A stretch of 63,204 bases of DNA, from contig NZ_NEUF01000181.1 in the NCBI RefSeq assembly GCF_002910915.1, forward strand, positions 1 through 63,204, given 5' to 3'. Within the stretch, counting starts at the first letter, position 1. Each line of letters starts with the position of its first letter. This document shows, one piece after another, positions 17,081-24,157 of this stretch. A program made the translations under genes and the position numbers. This DNA comes from Streptomyces sp. SM10. GTDB taxonomy: Bacteria > Actinomycetota > Actinomycetes > Streptomycetales > Streptomycetaceae. Below the pieces are notes generated by a model. It searched no databases, had not been told where the DNA came from, and worked only from the letters and a program-made list of their open reading frames with translations.

Positions 17081-17131
17081 CCGACGCCCGCGCCGTACGA
17101 CCTGTGGCGCCGACGCCCGCGCCGTACGACC
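17081..17131. repeat. 22-bp direct repeat
   Basis: Two identical 22-base copies (17081-17102 and 17110-17131, core GACGCCCGCGCCGTACGACC) lie just past the glycosyltransferase stop, separated by 7 bases. Function unknown; possibly replication slippage. Confidence 0.7.
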
Positions 17132-17181
17132 CCCGCCCGGTCTCCCCACCGGATCGCCGACGCGGGTTCCCGGACATGGCG

Positions 17182-17219
17182 GAGGGCCGTCGCTCCCGGG
17201 CGGGGGAGGGACGGCCCTC
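17182..17219. terminator. hairpin terminator between convergent genes
   Basis: GAGGGCCGTC and GACGGCCCTC form a 10-bp stem with an 18-base loop, between the glycosyltransferase and NlpC/P60 genes. Confidence 0.65.
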
Positions 17220-17264
17220 TGCGGTGTCCAGCCACGTCCGGGAGCGGCCCGGGACGCTTGTGAA

Positions 17265-18086
17265 TCAGAGAACGCGGACGGCGCCCGACGGCGGGTCGTA
17301 GTCCAGGGACTTCTGCACGACGCCGGTGCTGGAGTTCTGCGCGCCGACGAACTGGCCGCCGCCCACGTAGATCCCGACGTGGTACGCGCTGCCCGCACCG
17401 CCCCAGTACAGGATGTCGCCGGGCTGCAGGTTGTCCAGGGAGACCTGGGTGCCGGCCGTCGACTGGTCCTGCGAGACGCGCGGGAGGCCGATGCCCACCG
17501 AGCCGTAGGCAGCCTGGACCAGGCCCGAGCAGTCCCACGAGTTCGGGCCGGTGCCGCCGGAGACGTACGCGTCGCCGACCTGGGACTGCGCGAACGCGAT
17601 GACGGACGCGGCGGACCCGGTGGCGCTCGACGAGGAGGGGGAGGAGGACGAGCCGGAGGAGGCGGAGAGCGTGGTGCGCTCGGAGGAGCGGGACGCGCGC
17701 TCGGCGGCCTCCGCCTTGGCCTTGGCCTCCGCCTCGGCGGCTGCCTCGGCCTTCTTCTTGGCCTCGGCCTTGCGGACCGCCTCGGCCTTGGCGGTCTTGG
17801 CGGTCTTGGCCGCCTTGGCGGCTGCGGCGTCTTCGACGGCCTGCGTCTCGAGGTCGAGAGCGACCGCCTGGGTCGCCTGCGCGGACGCCGCGACGGAGGT
17901 GGAGAGCCCGGCCGTGATGGTGGGCATCTCGATGGTCTGGGTCACCGGCTCGGCTTGAGCCGGACCGGCGGCACCCGCGACCGCGATGGTGCTGAGGACG
18001 CCACCGGCAACTCCTGCCCGCAGGGCCGTCTTCGAGGCACGCTGGCGGGGCTTCCGGTGGCTGGGTATGTGAGCGGTGTGGGACAT
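17265..18086 (-). CDS. secreted NlpC/P60 cell-wall endopeptidase
   Basis: The 273-residue precursor has a signal peptide ending around AGPAQAEP (about residue 46). A helical segment very rich in Ala, Lys and Glu (about 80-132) is likely coiled coil, and a Ser-rich linker follows. The C-terminal NlpC/P60 domain has catalytic Cys186 in WDCSGL and His236 in AYHVGIY. Such enzymes cut D-Glu-containing peptide bonds in peptidoglycan. Start MSHTAHIPS at 18086 is preferred; the in-frame start 19 codons earlier adds residues before the basic n-region. I looked for a ydaO-type c-di-AMP riboswitch, common before such genes, and did not find one. Confidence 0.88.
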   Translation of the reverse strand: MSHTAHIPSHRKPRQRASKTALRAGVAGGVLSTIAVAGAAGPAQAEPVTQTIEMPTITAGLSTSVAASAQATQAVALDLETQAVEDAAAAKAAKTAKTAKAEAVRKAEAKKKAEAAAEAEAKAKAEAAERASRSSERTTLSASSGSSSSPSSSSATGSAASVIAFAQSQVGDAYVSGGTGPNSWDCSGLVQAAYGSVGIGLPRVSQDQSTAGTQVSLDNLQPGDILYWGGAGSAYHVGIYVGGGQFVGAQNSSTGVVQKSLDYDPPSGAVRVL

Positions 18087-18799
18087 GGGTACTAGCGCTA
18101 TCAGGGCCCCAGGGGTCCCATCAAGAAACGTGTGTTGCGACACAGTTACGTTCGGAATCTGTGAATCCGCTTATTGCGGGCCCTTATTGACGCCCTAACG
18201 GGCAAAACGGGCACCTGTGTACATGGCTGTGATCACGGGGTTCTATCAATACGCCCGAATTGCCCGTCGCTTACCATCCGTCCACACGGTTGGCCAAGCC
18301 CGCTTTTCTTGGAGCGTGCGTGGAGTGGTGCAGGTCACAGCATGAGTGTTCCGTGAGAGGCAACCGCGCGGACGCGCGGCGCGTTCGGGGCGGGTCCGGC
18401 CGCCCGGGCGCCGGGTAGTGACCCAATGGTCAGTCATGTCCGTTTCCATGGGTGCCCTTCGGGTGGTCCGCGACCCTCCGGCCGTGGCGGGTCCGAGGAG
18501 GGGCCGCCGCGCGCCGCGGTCGGCGCTCCCGCCCCCTGGGTTCGCGTCCGGAAGTTAGTGAATGCGTGCACATTGTCCACATCGGTACCGGAAGCCCCTC
18601 TTCCGAGTGGGGGCGAGATGTGGCCGGTTCCTATATCACCCGTGTGGCGCCCATTGCCAATTTGCTTGTACGGGCCGTCCATTGATAGGGCCATGCGCCT
18701 TTGACCAGCGGTAACGCCGCAAGATGTCACCTCTCGTAACCGCTCGGCCGCTTCGCGTGTGAAGATCACCGCTCATCCGACTTCATGATCGTTCGTCAG

Positions 18800-18847
18800 G
18801 TGGCGGAGATCACAAAGGTGTTGGCGTACCCCGTGTCGCAGATCACA
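18800..18847 (+). repeat. phased direct repeats upstream of the nuo promoter
   Basis: GTGGCGGAGATCACA (18800-18814) and GTGTCGCAGATCACA (18833-18847) match at 13 of 15 positions and are 33 bp apart. A third AGATCAC at 18763-18769 lies 44 bp before the first. All spacings are multiples of 11, placing the copies on the same face of the helix. Confidence 0.6.
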
Positions 18848-18880
18848 GGACCGCAGGCATAGGATGCGGGGCAGTCGGGC

Positions 18881-18898
18881 TTGTGAACTGCCTCACAT
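18881..18898. promoter_or_regulatory. candidate Rex operator for the nuo operon
   Basis: TTGTGAACTGCCTCACAT matches the Streptomyces Rex consensus TTGTGA-N6-TCACAA except for the last base. Rex represses respiratory genes when NADH/NAD+ is low and releases DNA on binding NADH. The site lies 15 bp downstream of the TAGGAT box, so bound Rex would block a starting polymerase. Confidence 0.7.
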
Positions 18899-18977
18899 GT
18901 GCACGATCTTGATGAGGTGGCGAGCCGGTCGCCCGATGCGGTCCAACGGTCAAGGACGACTGGAAGGAGCGAGGAGC

Positions 18978-19337
18978 GTGAATGCCTACGCGCCCATCCT
19001 CGTGCTCGGCGCCCTCGGGGCAGGGTTTGCGATCTTCTCCGTGGTCATGGCCACGCTTATCGGCCCGAAGCGCTACAACCGAGCAAAGCTCGAAGCGTAC
19101 GAGTGCGGCATCGAGCCCACCCCAACGCCGGCCGGAGGCGGCCGTTTCCCGATCAAGTACTACCTGACGGCGATGCTGTTCATCGTCTTCGACATCGAGA
19201 TCGTCTTCCTCTATCCCTGGGCGGTCACCTTCGACGCCCTGGGGATCTTCGGGCTCGTGGAGATGCTGCTCTTCGTGCTCACCGTCTTCGTCGCCTACGC
19301 GTATGTGTGGCGCCGGGGCGGCCTGGAATGGGACTGA
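18978..19337 (+). CDS. nuoA: NADH-quinone oxidoreductase subunit A
   Basis: The 119-residue membrane subunit has three hydrophobic spans and the conserved loop LEAYECGIEP, which lies near the quinone site in complex I. GTG at 18978 is preceded by AAGGAGCGAGGAG. It is the first gene of a complete nuoA-N operon. Confidence 0.96.
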   Translation: MNAYAPILVLGALGAGFAIFSVVMATLIGPKRYNRAKLEAYECGIEPTPTPAGGGRFPIKYYLTAMLFIVFDIEIVFLYPWAVTFDALGIFGLVEMLLFVLTVFVAYAYVWRRGGLEWD

Positions 19338-19355
19338 GGGGCTGAGGGGCACACC

Positions 19356-19910
19356 ATGGGACTCGAAGAGAAGCTGCCGAGCGGCTTTGTGCTGACCACT
19401 GTCGAGCAGGCCGCGGGATGGGTGCGGAAGTCCTCCGTCTTCCCCGCCACCTTCGGCCTCGCCTGCTGCGCCATCGAGATGATGACGACCGGCGCCGGGC
19501 GGTACGACCTGGCCCGTTTCGGGATGGAGGTCTTCCGCGGATCGCCGCGGCAGGCGGATCTGATGATCGTCGCGGGGCGGGTCAGCCAGAAGATGGCACC
19601 CGTCCTCCGGCAGGTCTACGACCAGATGCCGGGCCCCAAGTGGGTCATCTCCATGGGAGTTTGTGCGTCATCGGGTGGAATGTTCAATAATTACGCCATT
19701 GTTCAGGGTGTTGATCATATTGTCCCGGTCGACATCTATCTGCCGGGATGCCCGCCGCGTCCCGAGATGCTGATCGACGCCATCCTCAAGCTCCACCAGA
19801 AGATCCAGGGCTCCAAGCTCGGGGTCAACGCGGAGGAGGCCGCCCGCGAGGCGGAGGAGGCGGCGCTCAAGGCACTCCCCCTGATCGAGATGAAGGGGCT
19901 GCTGCGATGA
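19356..19910 (+). CDS. nuoB: NADH-quinone oxidoreductase subunit B (N2 cluster)
   Basis: The 184-residue subunit carries the ligands of the terminal N2 [4Fe-4S] cluster: the paired cysteines in LACCAIEMM, the cysteine in GVCASSGG and the cysteine in PGCPPRPEM. N2 passes electrons to quinone. The gene follows nuoA by 18 bases and its stop overlaps nuoC by 4 bases. Codons from about 101 to 123 (19656-19725) use A or T at the third position far more than the rest of the gene, an odd patch described in the findings. Confidence 0.97.
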   Translation: MGLEEKLPSGFVLTTVEQAAGWVRKSSVFPATFGLACCAIEMMTTGAGRYDLARFGMEVFRGSPRQADLMIVAGRVSQKMAPVLRQVYDQMPGPKWVISMGVCASSGGMFNNYAIVQGVDHIVPVDIYLPGCPPRPEMLIDAILKLHQKIQGSKLGVNAEEAAREAEEAALKALPLIEMKGLLR

Positions 19911-20617
19911 GCGACGAGCAGAACGGCGCGGCGGTACCCACCCCGCGCGACGACTCCGGCGAGGTCATCGGCGTACGGAAGGGCATGTTCGGCGCCGACA
20001 ACGGCGGCGACACCTCCGGCTACGGCGGACTCGTCCGCACGGTGTCCCTGCCGGGAGCCACCTCACGGCCCTACGGCGGCTGGTTCGACGAAGTGGCCGA
20101 CGAGCTGGAGGGCGCCCTGGAGGAACAGGACCTGCTCCCCGGCAACGCCGTCGAGAAGACGGTCGTCGACCGGAACGAACTCACCTTCCACATCGCGCGC
20201 GAGCACCTGGTCCAGGTCGCCCGCACCCTGCGTGACGACCCGGCCCTGCGCTTCGAGCTCTGCACGGGCGTCAGCGGTGTCCACTACCTGGGGGACAAGG
20301 GGCGCGAGCTGCACGCGGTCTACCACCTGCGCTCGCTCACCCACGGGCGGCTGATCCGCCTGGAGGTCTCCGCCCCCGACAGCGACCCGCACATCCCGTC
20401 GCTCGTCGGGGTCTACCCGGCCAACGACTGGCACGAGCGCGAGACCTACGACTTCTTCGGGCTGATCTTCGACGGGCACCCGGCCCTGACGCGGATCATG
20501 ATGCCGGACGACTGGCAGGGCTTCCCGCAGCGCAAGGACTACCCGCTCGGCGGCATCGCCGTCGAGTACAAGGGCGCCCAGATCCCGGCTCCGGACCAGC
20601 GGAGGTCGTACAGCTGA
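19907..20617 (+). CDS. nuoC: NADH-quinone oxidoreductase subunit C
   Basis: The 236-residue 30-kDa subunit shows the family signature WHERETYDFFGLIFDGHP and ends the domain with FPQRKDYPLGG. It forms the peripheral arm together with NuoD; here the two are separate genes, not fused. The ATG overlaps the nuoB stop (ATGA), and the stop overlaps the nuoD start, so translation is coupled. The N-terminal 60 residues are acidic and poorly conserved. Confidence 0.96.
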   Translation: MSDEQNGAAVPTPRDDSGEVIGVRKGMFGADNGGDTSGYGGLVRTVSLPGATSRPYGGWFDEVADELEGALEEQDLLPGNAVEKTVVDRNELTFHIAREHLVQVARTLRDDPALRFELCTGVSGVHYLGDKGRELHAVYHLRSLTHGRLIRLEVSAPDSDPHIPSLVGVYPANDWHERETYDFFGLIFDGHPALTRIMMPDDWQGFPQRKDYPLGGIAVEYKGAQIPAPDQRRSYS

Positions 20618-21939
20618 TGACTACTCCCCGTGCAACGCCCCGCGCCACGACCGAGGGGACTGTATATACAGTCACCGGCGGCGACTGGGACGAGGTCGTC
20701 GAGTCCGCCGCCAAGTCGGACGACGAGCGCATCATCGTCAACATGGGTCCCCAGCACCCGTCCACGCACGGCGTGCTGCGGCTGATCCTGGAGATCGACG
20801 GCGAGACCGTCACCGAGGCCCGCTGCGGCATCGGCTACCTCCACACCGGCATCGAGAAGAACCTCGAATTCCGGAACTGGACCCAGGGCACCACCTTCGT
20901 CACCCGCATGGACTACCTGACCCCGTTCTTCAACGAGGCGGCCTACTGCCTCGGGGTCGAGAAGCTCCTGGGCATCGAGGACCAGATCCCCGACCGGGCC
21001 ACCGTCCTGCGCGTGCTGCTGATGGAGCTCAACCGGATCTCCTCGCACCTGGTGTGCATCGCCACCGGGGGCATGGAGCTCGGCGCCACGACGATCATGA
21101 TCTACGGCTTCCGGGACCGTGAGCTCGTACTCGACATCTTCGAGCTCATCACCGGGCTGCGGATGAACCACGCGTTCATCCGTCCCGGCGGCCTCGCCCA
21201 GGACCTTCCGATGGGCGCGGTCGACCGGCTCCGCGAGTTCGTGAAGACCATGAAGAAGAACCTGCCGGAGTACGACAAGCTCGCGACCGGCAACCCCATC
21301 TTCAAGGCCCGCATGCAGGACGTCGGGTATCTCGACCTGACCGGCTGCATGGCGCTCGGTGCCACCGGTCCGATCCTCAGGTCCGCCGGACTCCCGCACG
21401 ACCTGCGCAAGTCCGATCCGTACTGCGGATACGAGACCTACGAGTTCGACGTGCCCACCGCGGACACCTGCGACGCCTACGGCCGCTTCCTCATCCGCCT
21501 GGAGGAGATGCGGCAGTCGCTCAGGATCGTCGAGCAGTGCCTGGACCGGCTGGAGCCCGGACCGGTCATGGTCGCCGACAAGAAGATCGCCTGGCCCGCG
21601 CAGCTCGCGCTGGGACCCGACGGCCTCGGCAACTCGCTCGACCACATCAAGAAGATCATGGGCACCTCCATGGAGGCCCTGATCCACCACTTCAAGCTGG
21701 TGACCGAGGGCTTCCGGGTCCCGGTCGGGCAGGCGTACACCGCCCTGGAGTCACCCAAGGGCGAACTCGGCGTGCACGTCGTCTCCGACGGCGGCACCCG
21801 GCCCTTCCGGGTCCACTTCCGCGACCCGTCCTTCACCAACCTGCAGGCCATGGCGGCGATGTGCGAGGGCGGCCAGGTCGCCGACGTCATCGTCGCCGTC
21901 GCGTCCATCGACCCCGTGATGGGAGGCGTCGACCGGTGA
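20617..21939 (+). CDS. nuoD: NADH-quinone oxidoreductase subunit D
   Basis: The 440-residue 49-kDa subunit begins its conserved core at MGPQHPSTHGVLRL and includes GYLHTGIEKNLE and RPGGLAQDLP. It forms the quinone pocket with NuoB. It starts in the TGATG overlap with nuoC and ends overlapping nuoE by 4 bases. A perfect 16-bp AT-centred palindrome lies inside codons 14-19 and uses codons (GTA TAT ACA) that are rare here. Confidence 0.97.
   Translation: MTTPRATPRATTEGTVYTVTGGDWDEVVESAAKSDDERIIVNMGPQHPSTHGVLRLILEIDGETVTEARCGIGYLHTGIEKNLEFRNWTQGTTFVTRMDYLTPFFNEAAYCLGVEKLLGIEDQIPDRATVLRVLLMELNRISSHLVCIATGGMELGATTIMIYGFRDRELVLDIFELITGLRMNHAFIRPGGLAQDLPMGAVDRLREFVKTMKKNLPEYDKLATGNPIFKARMQDVGYLDLTGCMALGATGPILRSAGLPHDLRKSDPYCGYETYEFDVPTADTCDAYGRFLIRLEEMRQSLRIVEQCLDRLEPGPVMVADKKIAWPAQLALGPDGLGNSLDHIKKIMGTSMEALIHHFKLVTEGFRVPVGQAYTALESPKGELGVHVVSDGGTRPFRVHFRDPSFTNLQAMAAMCEGGQVADVIVAVASIDPVMGGVDR
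20658..20673. promoter_or_regulatory. perfect 16-bp palindrome inside the nuoD coding start
   Basis: GACTGTATATACAGTC is self-complementary over all 16 bases. It encodes part of TVYTV using AT-rich codons that stand out in this genome. It could be an intragenic operator or an RNA hairpin element; the binding factor is unknown. Confidence 0.4.
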
Positions 21940-22784
21940 CCGCGTCCAACCAAGAAGTCAGCCTGGGGATGCCGCAGCTCCCCGCCCCCGCCTACCCGGC
22001 CGACGTGCTCGGCCGGCTCGAAGCGGACGCGAAGGAGGTGATCGCCCGCTACCCCGGAAGCCGCTCCGCGCTGTTGCCGCTGCTGCACCTCGTGCAGGCC
22101 GAGGAGGGGTTCGTCTCCCGTACGGGCATGGCGTTCTGCGCGGACCGGCTCGGCCTCACCACCGCCGAGGTCACCGCGGTCGCCACCTTCTACTCGATGT
22201 ACCGGCGCCGGCCCAGCGGGGACTACCAGGTCGGGGTCTGCACCAACACCCTGTGCGCGGTCATGGGCGGCGACGCCATCTTCGACCGGCTCAAGGAGCA
22301 CCTGGGCGTCGGCAACGACGAGACGACCGACGACGGCAAGGTCACCCTGGAACACATCGAGTGCAACGCGGCCTGCGACTTCGCACCCGTCGTGATGGTC
22401 AACTGGGAGTTCTTCGACAACCAGACGCCCGAGAGCGCGACCCGGCTCGTCGACGACCTGCTCGCCGGCCGCACCGTGGAGCCCACCCGGGGCGCACCGC
22501 TCTGCACGTACAAGGAGACGTCCCGGATCCTGGCCGGCTTCCCCGACACGCGCCCCGGCGCCGTCGAGGCGAGCGGCGGAGCGGGGGCCGCCTCCCTGGT
22601 CGGGCTGAAGCTCGCCAAGGGCGAGGCCGCGCCGCACGCGCGCGTGGTCGGACAGCGGGGGGAGGCGCCGAGCGCCCAGCCGCAGAAGGGCGCCGAGCAC
22701 CTCAGTTCCCATGACGCGCCGCAGCAGACCTCCGACTCCGACCCGGACAACCCGGCCGGACCCGCGGCCGAGGAGGGGAAGTGA
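21936..22784 (+). CDS. nuoE: NADH-quinone oxidoreductase subunit E (N1a cluster), long C-terminal tail
   Basis: The 282-residue subunit has the thioredoxin-like [2Fe-2S] domain with cysteine pairs CTNTLC and CNAAC. The domain ends around residue 185. The remaining 90 or so residues are rich in Ala, Gly, Pro and acidic residues and look disordered, making the protein longer than the roughly 160-residue proteobacterial version. GTG at 21936 overlaps the nuoD stop. It belongs to the NADH-input module with NuoF and NuoG. Confidence 0.95.
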   Translation: MTASNQEVSLGMPQLPAPAYPADVLGRLEADAKEVIARYPGSRSALLPLLHLVQAEEGFVSRTGMAFCADRLGLTTAEVTAVATFYSMYRRRPSGDYQVGVCTNTLCAVMGGDAIFDRLKEHLGVGNDETTDDGKVTLEHIECNAACDFAPVVMVNWEFFDNQTPESATRLVDDLLAGRTVEPTRGAPLCTYKETSRILAGFPDTRPGAVEASGGAGAASLVGLKLAKGEAAPHARVVGQRGEAPSAQPQKGAEHLSSHDAPQQTSDSDPDNPAGPAAEEGK

Positions 22785-24157
22785 TGACCGTGGCCGCCGA
22801 GATCGACAAGAACGGGACCAGTCCCGAGAAGCTCCTGTCCCCGGTCCTCTCCTCCTTCTGGGACGATCCGGAGTCCTGGACGCTGGACACCTACCGCCGC
22901 CACGACGGTTACGAGGGGCTGCGCAAGGCCCTGGCCATGGCGCCCGACGACCTCATCGCGTACGTCAAGGACTCCGGTCTGCGCGGACGCGGCGGCGCGG
23001 GCTTCCCCACCGGGATGAAGTGGCAGTTCATCCCGCAGGGCGACGGCAAGCCGCACTACCTCGTCGTCAACGCGGACGAGTCGGAGCCCGGGACCTGCAA
23101 GGACATCCCGCTCCTCTTCGCCAACCCGCACAGCCTCATCGAGGGCATCGTGATCGCCTGTTACGCGATCCGCTCCTCGCACGCCTTCATCTATCTGCGC
23201 GGCGAGGTCGTCCCCGTACTGCGGCGGCTCCACGAGGCCGTGCGCGAGGCGTACGAGGCGGGCTACCTCGGGAAGGACGTCCTGGGTTCCGGGCTCGACC
23301 TGGAACTCACGGTGCACGCGGGCGCGGGTGCCTACATCTGCGGTGAGGAGACGGCGCTGCTCGACTCGCTCGAAGGACGGCGCGGCCAGCCCCGGCTACG
23401 GCCCCCCTTCCCCGCGGTCGCCGGTCTGTACGCCTGTCCCACCGTCGTGAACAACGTGGAGTCCATCGCCTCGGTTCCCGCGATCCTGAACCGGGGCAAG
23501 GACTGGTTCAGGTCGATGGGCAGCGAGAAGTCCCCGGGCTTCACGCTGTACTCACTCAGCGGACACGTCACCAGCCCCGGCCAGTACGAGGCCCCGCTCG
23601 GCATCACCCTGCGCCAGCTGCTCGACATGAGCGGCGGCATCCGGGAAGGGCACCGCCTGAAGTTCTGGACCCCAGGCGGCTCCTCCACCCCGATGTTCAC
23701 CGACGAGCACCTCGACGTCCCGCTGGACTACGAGGGAGTCGGCGCCGCCGGATCCATGCTCGGCACCAAGGCGCTGCAGTGCTTCGACGAGACCACCTGC
23801 GTGGTCCGGGCGGTCACCCGCTGGACCGAGTTCTACGCCCACGAGTCCTGCGGCAAGTGCACTCCCTGCCGCGAAGGGACGTACTGGCTGGTCCAGTTGC
23901 TCCGTGACATCGAGGCCGGCAAGGGACAGATGGCCGACCTCGACAAGCTCAACGACATCGCCGACAACATCAACGGCAAGTCGTTCTGCGCCCTCGGCGA
24001 CGGCGCCGCCTCGCCGATCTTCTCCTCGCTGAAGTACTTCCGCGCGGAGTACGAGCAGCACATCACCGACCGGGGCTGCCCCTTCGACCCCGCCAGGTCG
24101 ACCCTCTGGGCCGACGACAAGGACGACAAGAACGCTCACCGGGGGGTGAACGCATGA
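22781..24157 (+). CDS. nuoF: NADH-quinone oxidoreductase subunit F (NADH and FMN binding)
   Basis: The 458-residue subunit contains the nucleotide/FMN region GLRGRGGAGFPTGMKW and GAGAYICGEETALL, and the N3 [4Fe-4S] ligands in ESCGKCTPCREGT plus the later cysteine in FCALGD. It oxidises NADH. The start may be GTG at 22781 or ATG at 22784; both follow AGGAGGGG and overlap or abut the nuoE stop. The presence of NuoE, F and G shows that this operon makes a true NADH dehydrogenase, unlike what can be seen so far of the second nuo set. Confidence 0.97.
   Translation: MMTVAAEIDKNGTSPEKLLSPVLSSFWDDPESWTLDTYRRHDGYEGLRKALAMAPDDLIAYVKDSGLRGRGGAGFPTGMKWQFIPQGDGKPHYLVVNADESEPGTCKDIPLLFANPHSLIEGIVIACYAIRSSHAFIYLRGEVVPVLRRLHEAVREAYEAGYLGKDVLGSGLDLELTVHAGAGAYICGEETALLDSLEGRRGQPRLRPPFPAVAGLYACPTVVNNVESIASVPAILNRGKDWFRSMGSEKSPGFTLYSLSGHVTSPGQYEAPLGITLRQLLDMSGGIREGHRLKFWTPGGSSTPMFTDEHLDVPLDYEGVGAAGSMLGTKALQCFDETTCVVRAVTRWTEFYAHESCGKCTPCREGTYWLVQLLRDIEAGKGQMADLDKLNDIADNINGKSFCALGDGAASPIFSSLKYFRAEYEQHITDRGCPFDPARSTLWADDKDDKNAHRGVNA

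Larger units (their letters stand above)
18087..18977. other. 891-bp regulatory region between the NlpC/P60 gene and nuoA
   Basis: The region is less GC-rich than its surroundings and has no convincing gene. It holds the upstream sequence of the minus-strand hydrolase. It also holds an imperfect inverted repeat AGCGGTAAC (18707-18715) with GTAACCGCT (18736-18744), phased AGATCAC repeats (18763-18847), a -10-like TAGGAT at 18860-18865 and a Rex-type operator at 18881-18898. The complexity fits multi-input control of the nuo operon. Confidence 0.6.

Noticed and set aside
18087..18400. Possible ydaO (c-di-AMP) riboswitch before the NlpC/P60 gene
   Set aside because: Such riboswitches are common before cell-wall hydrolases in Streptomyces, but the conserved ydaO core sequences and pseudoknot elements were not found on the minus strand.
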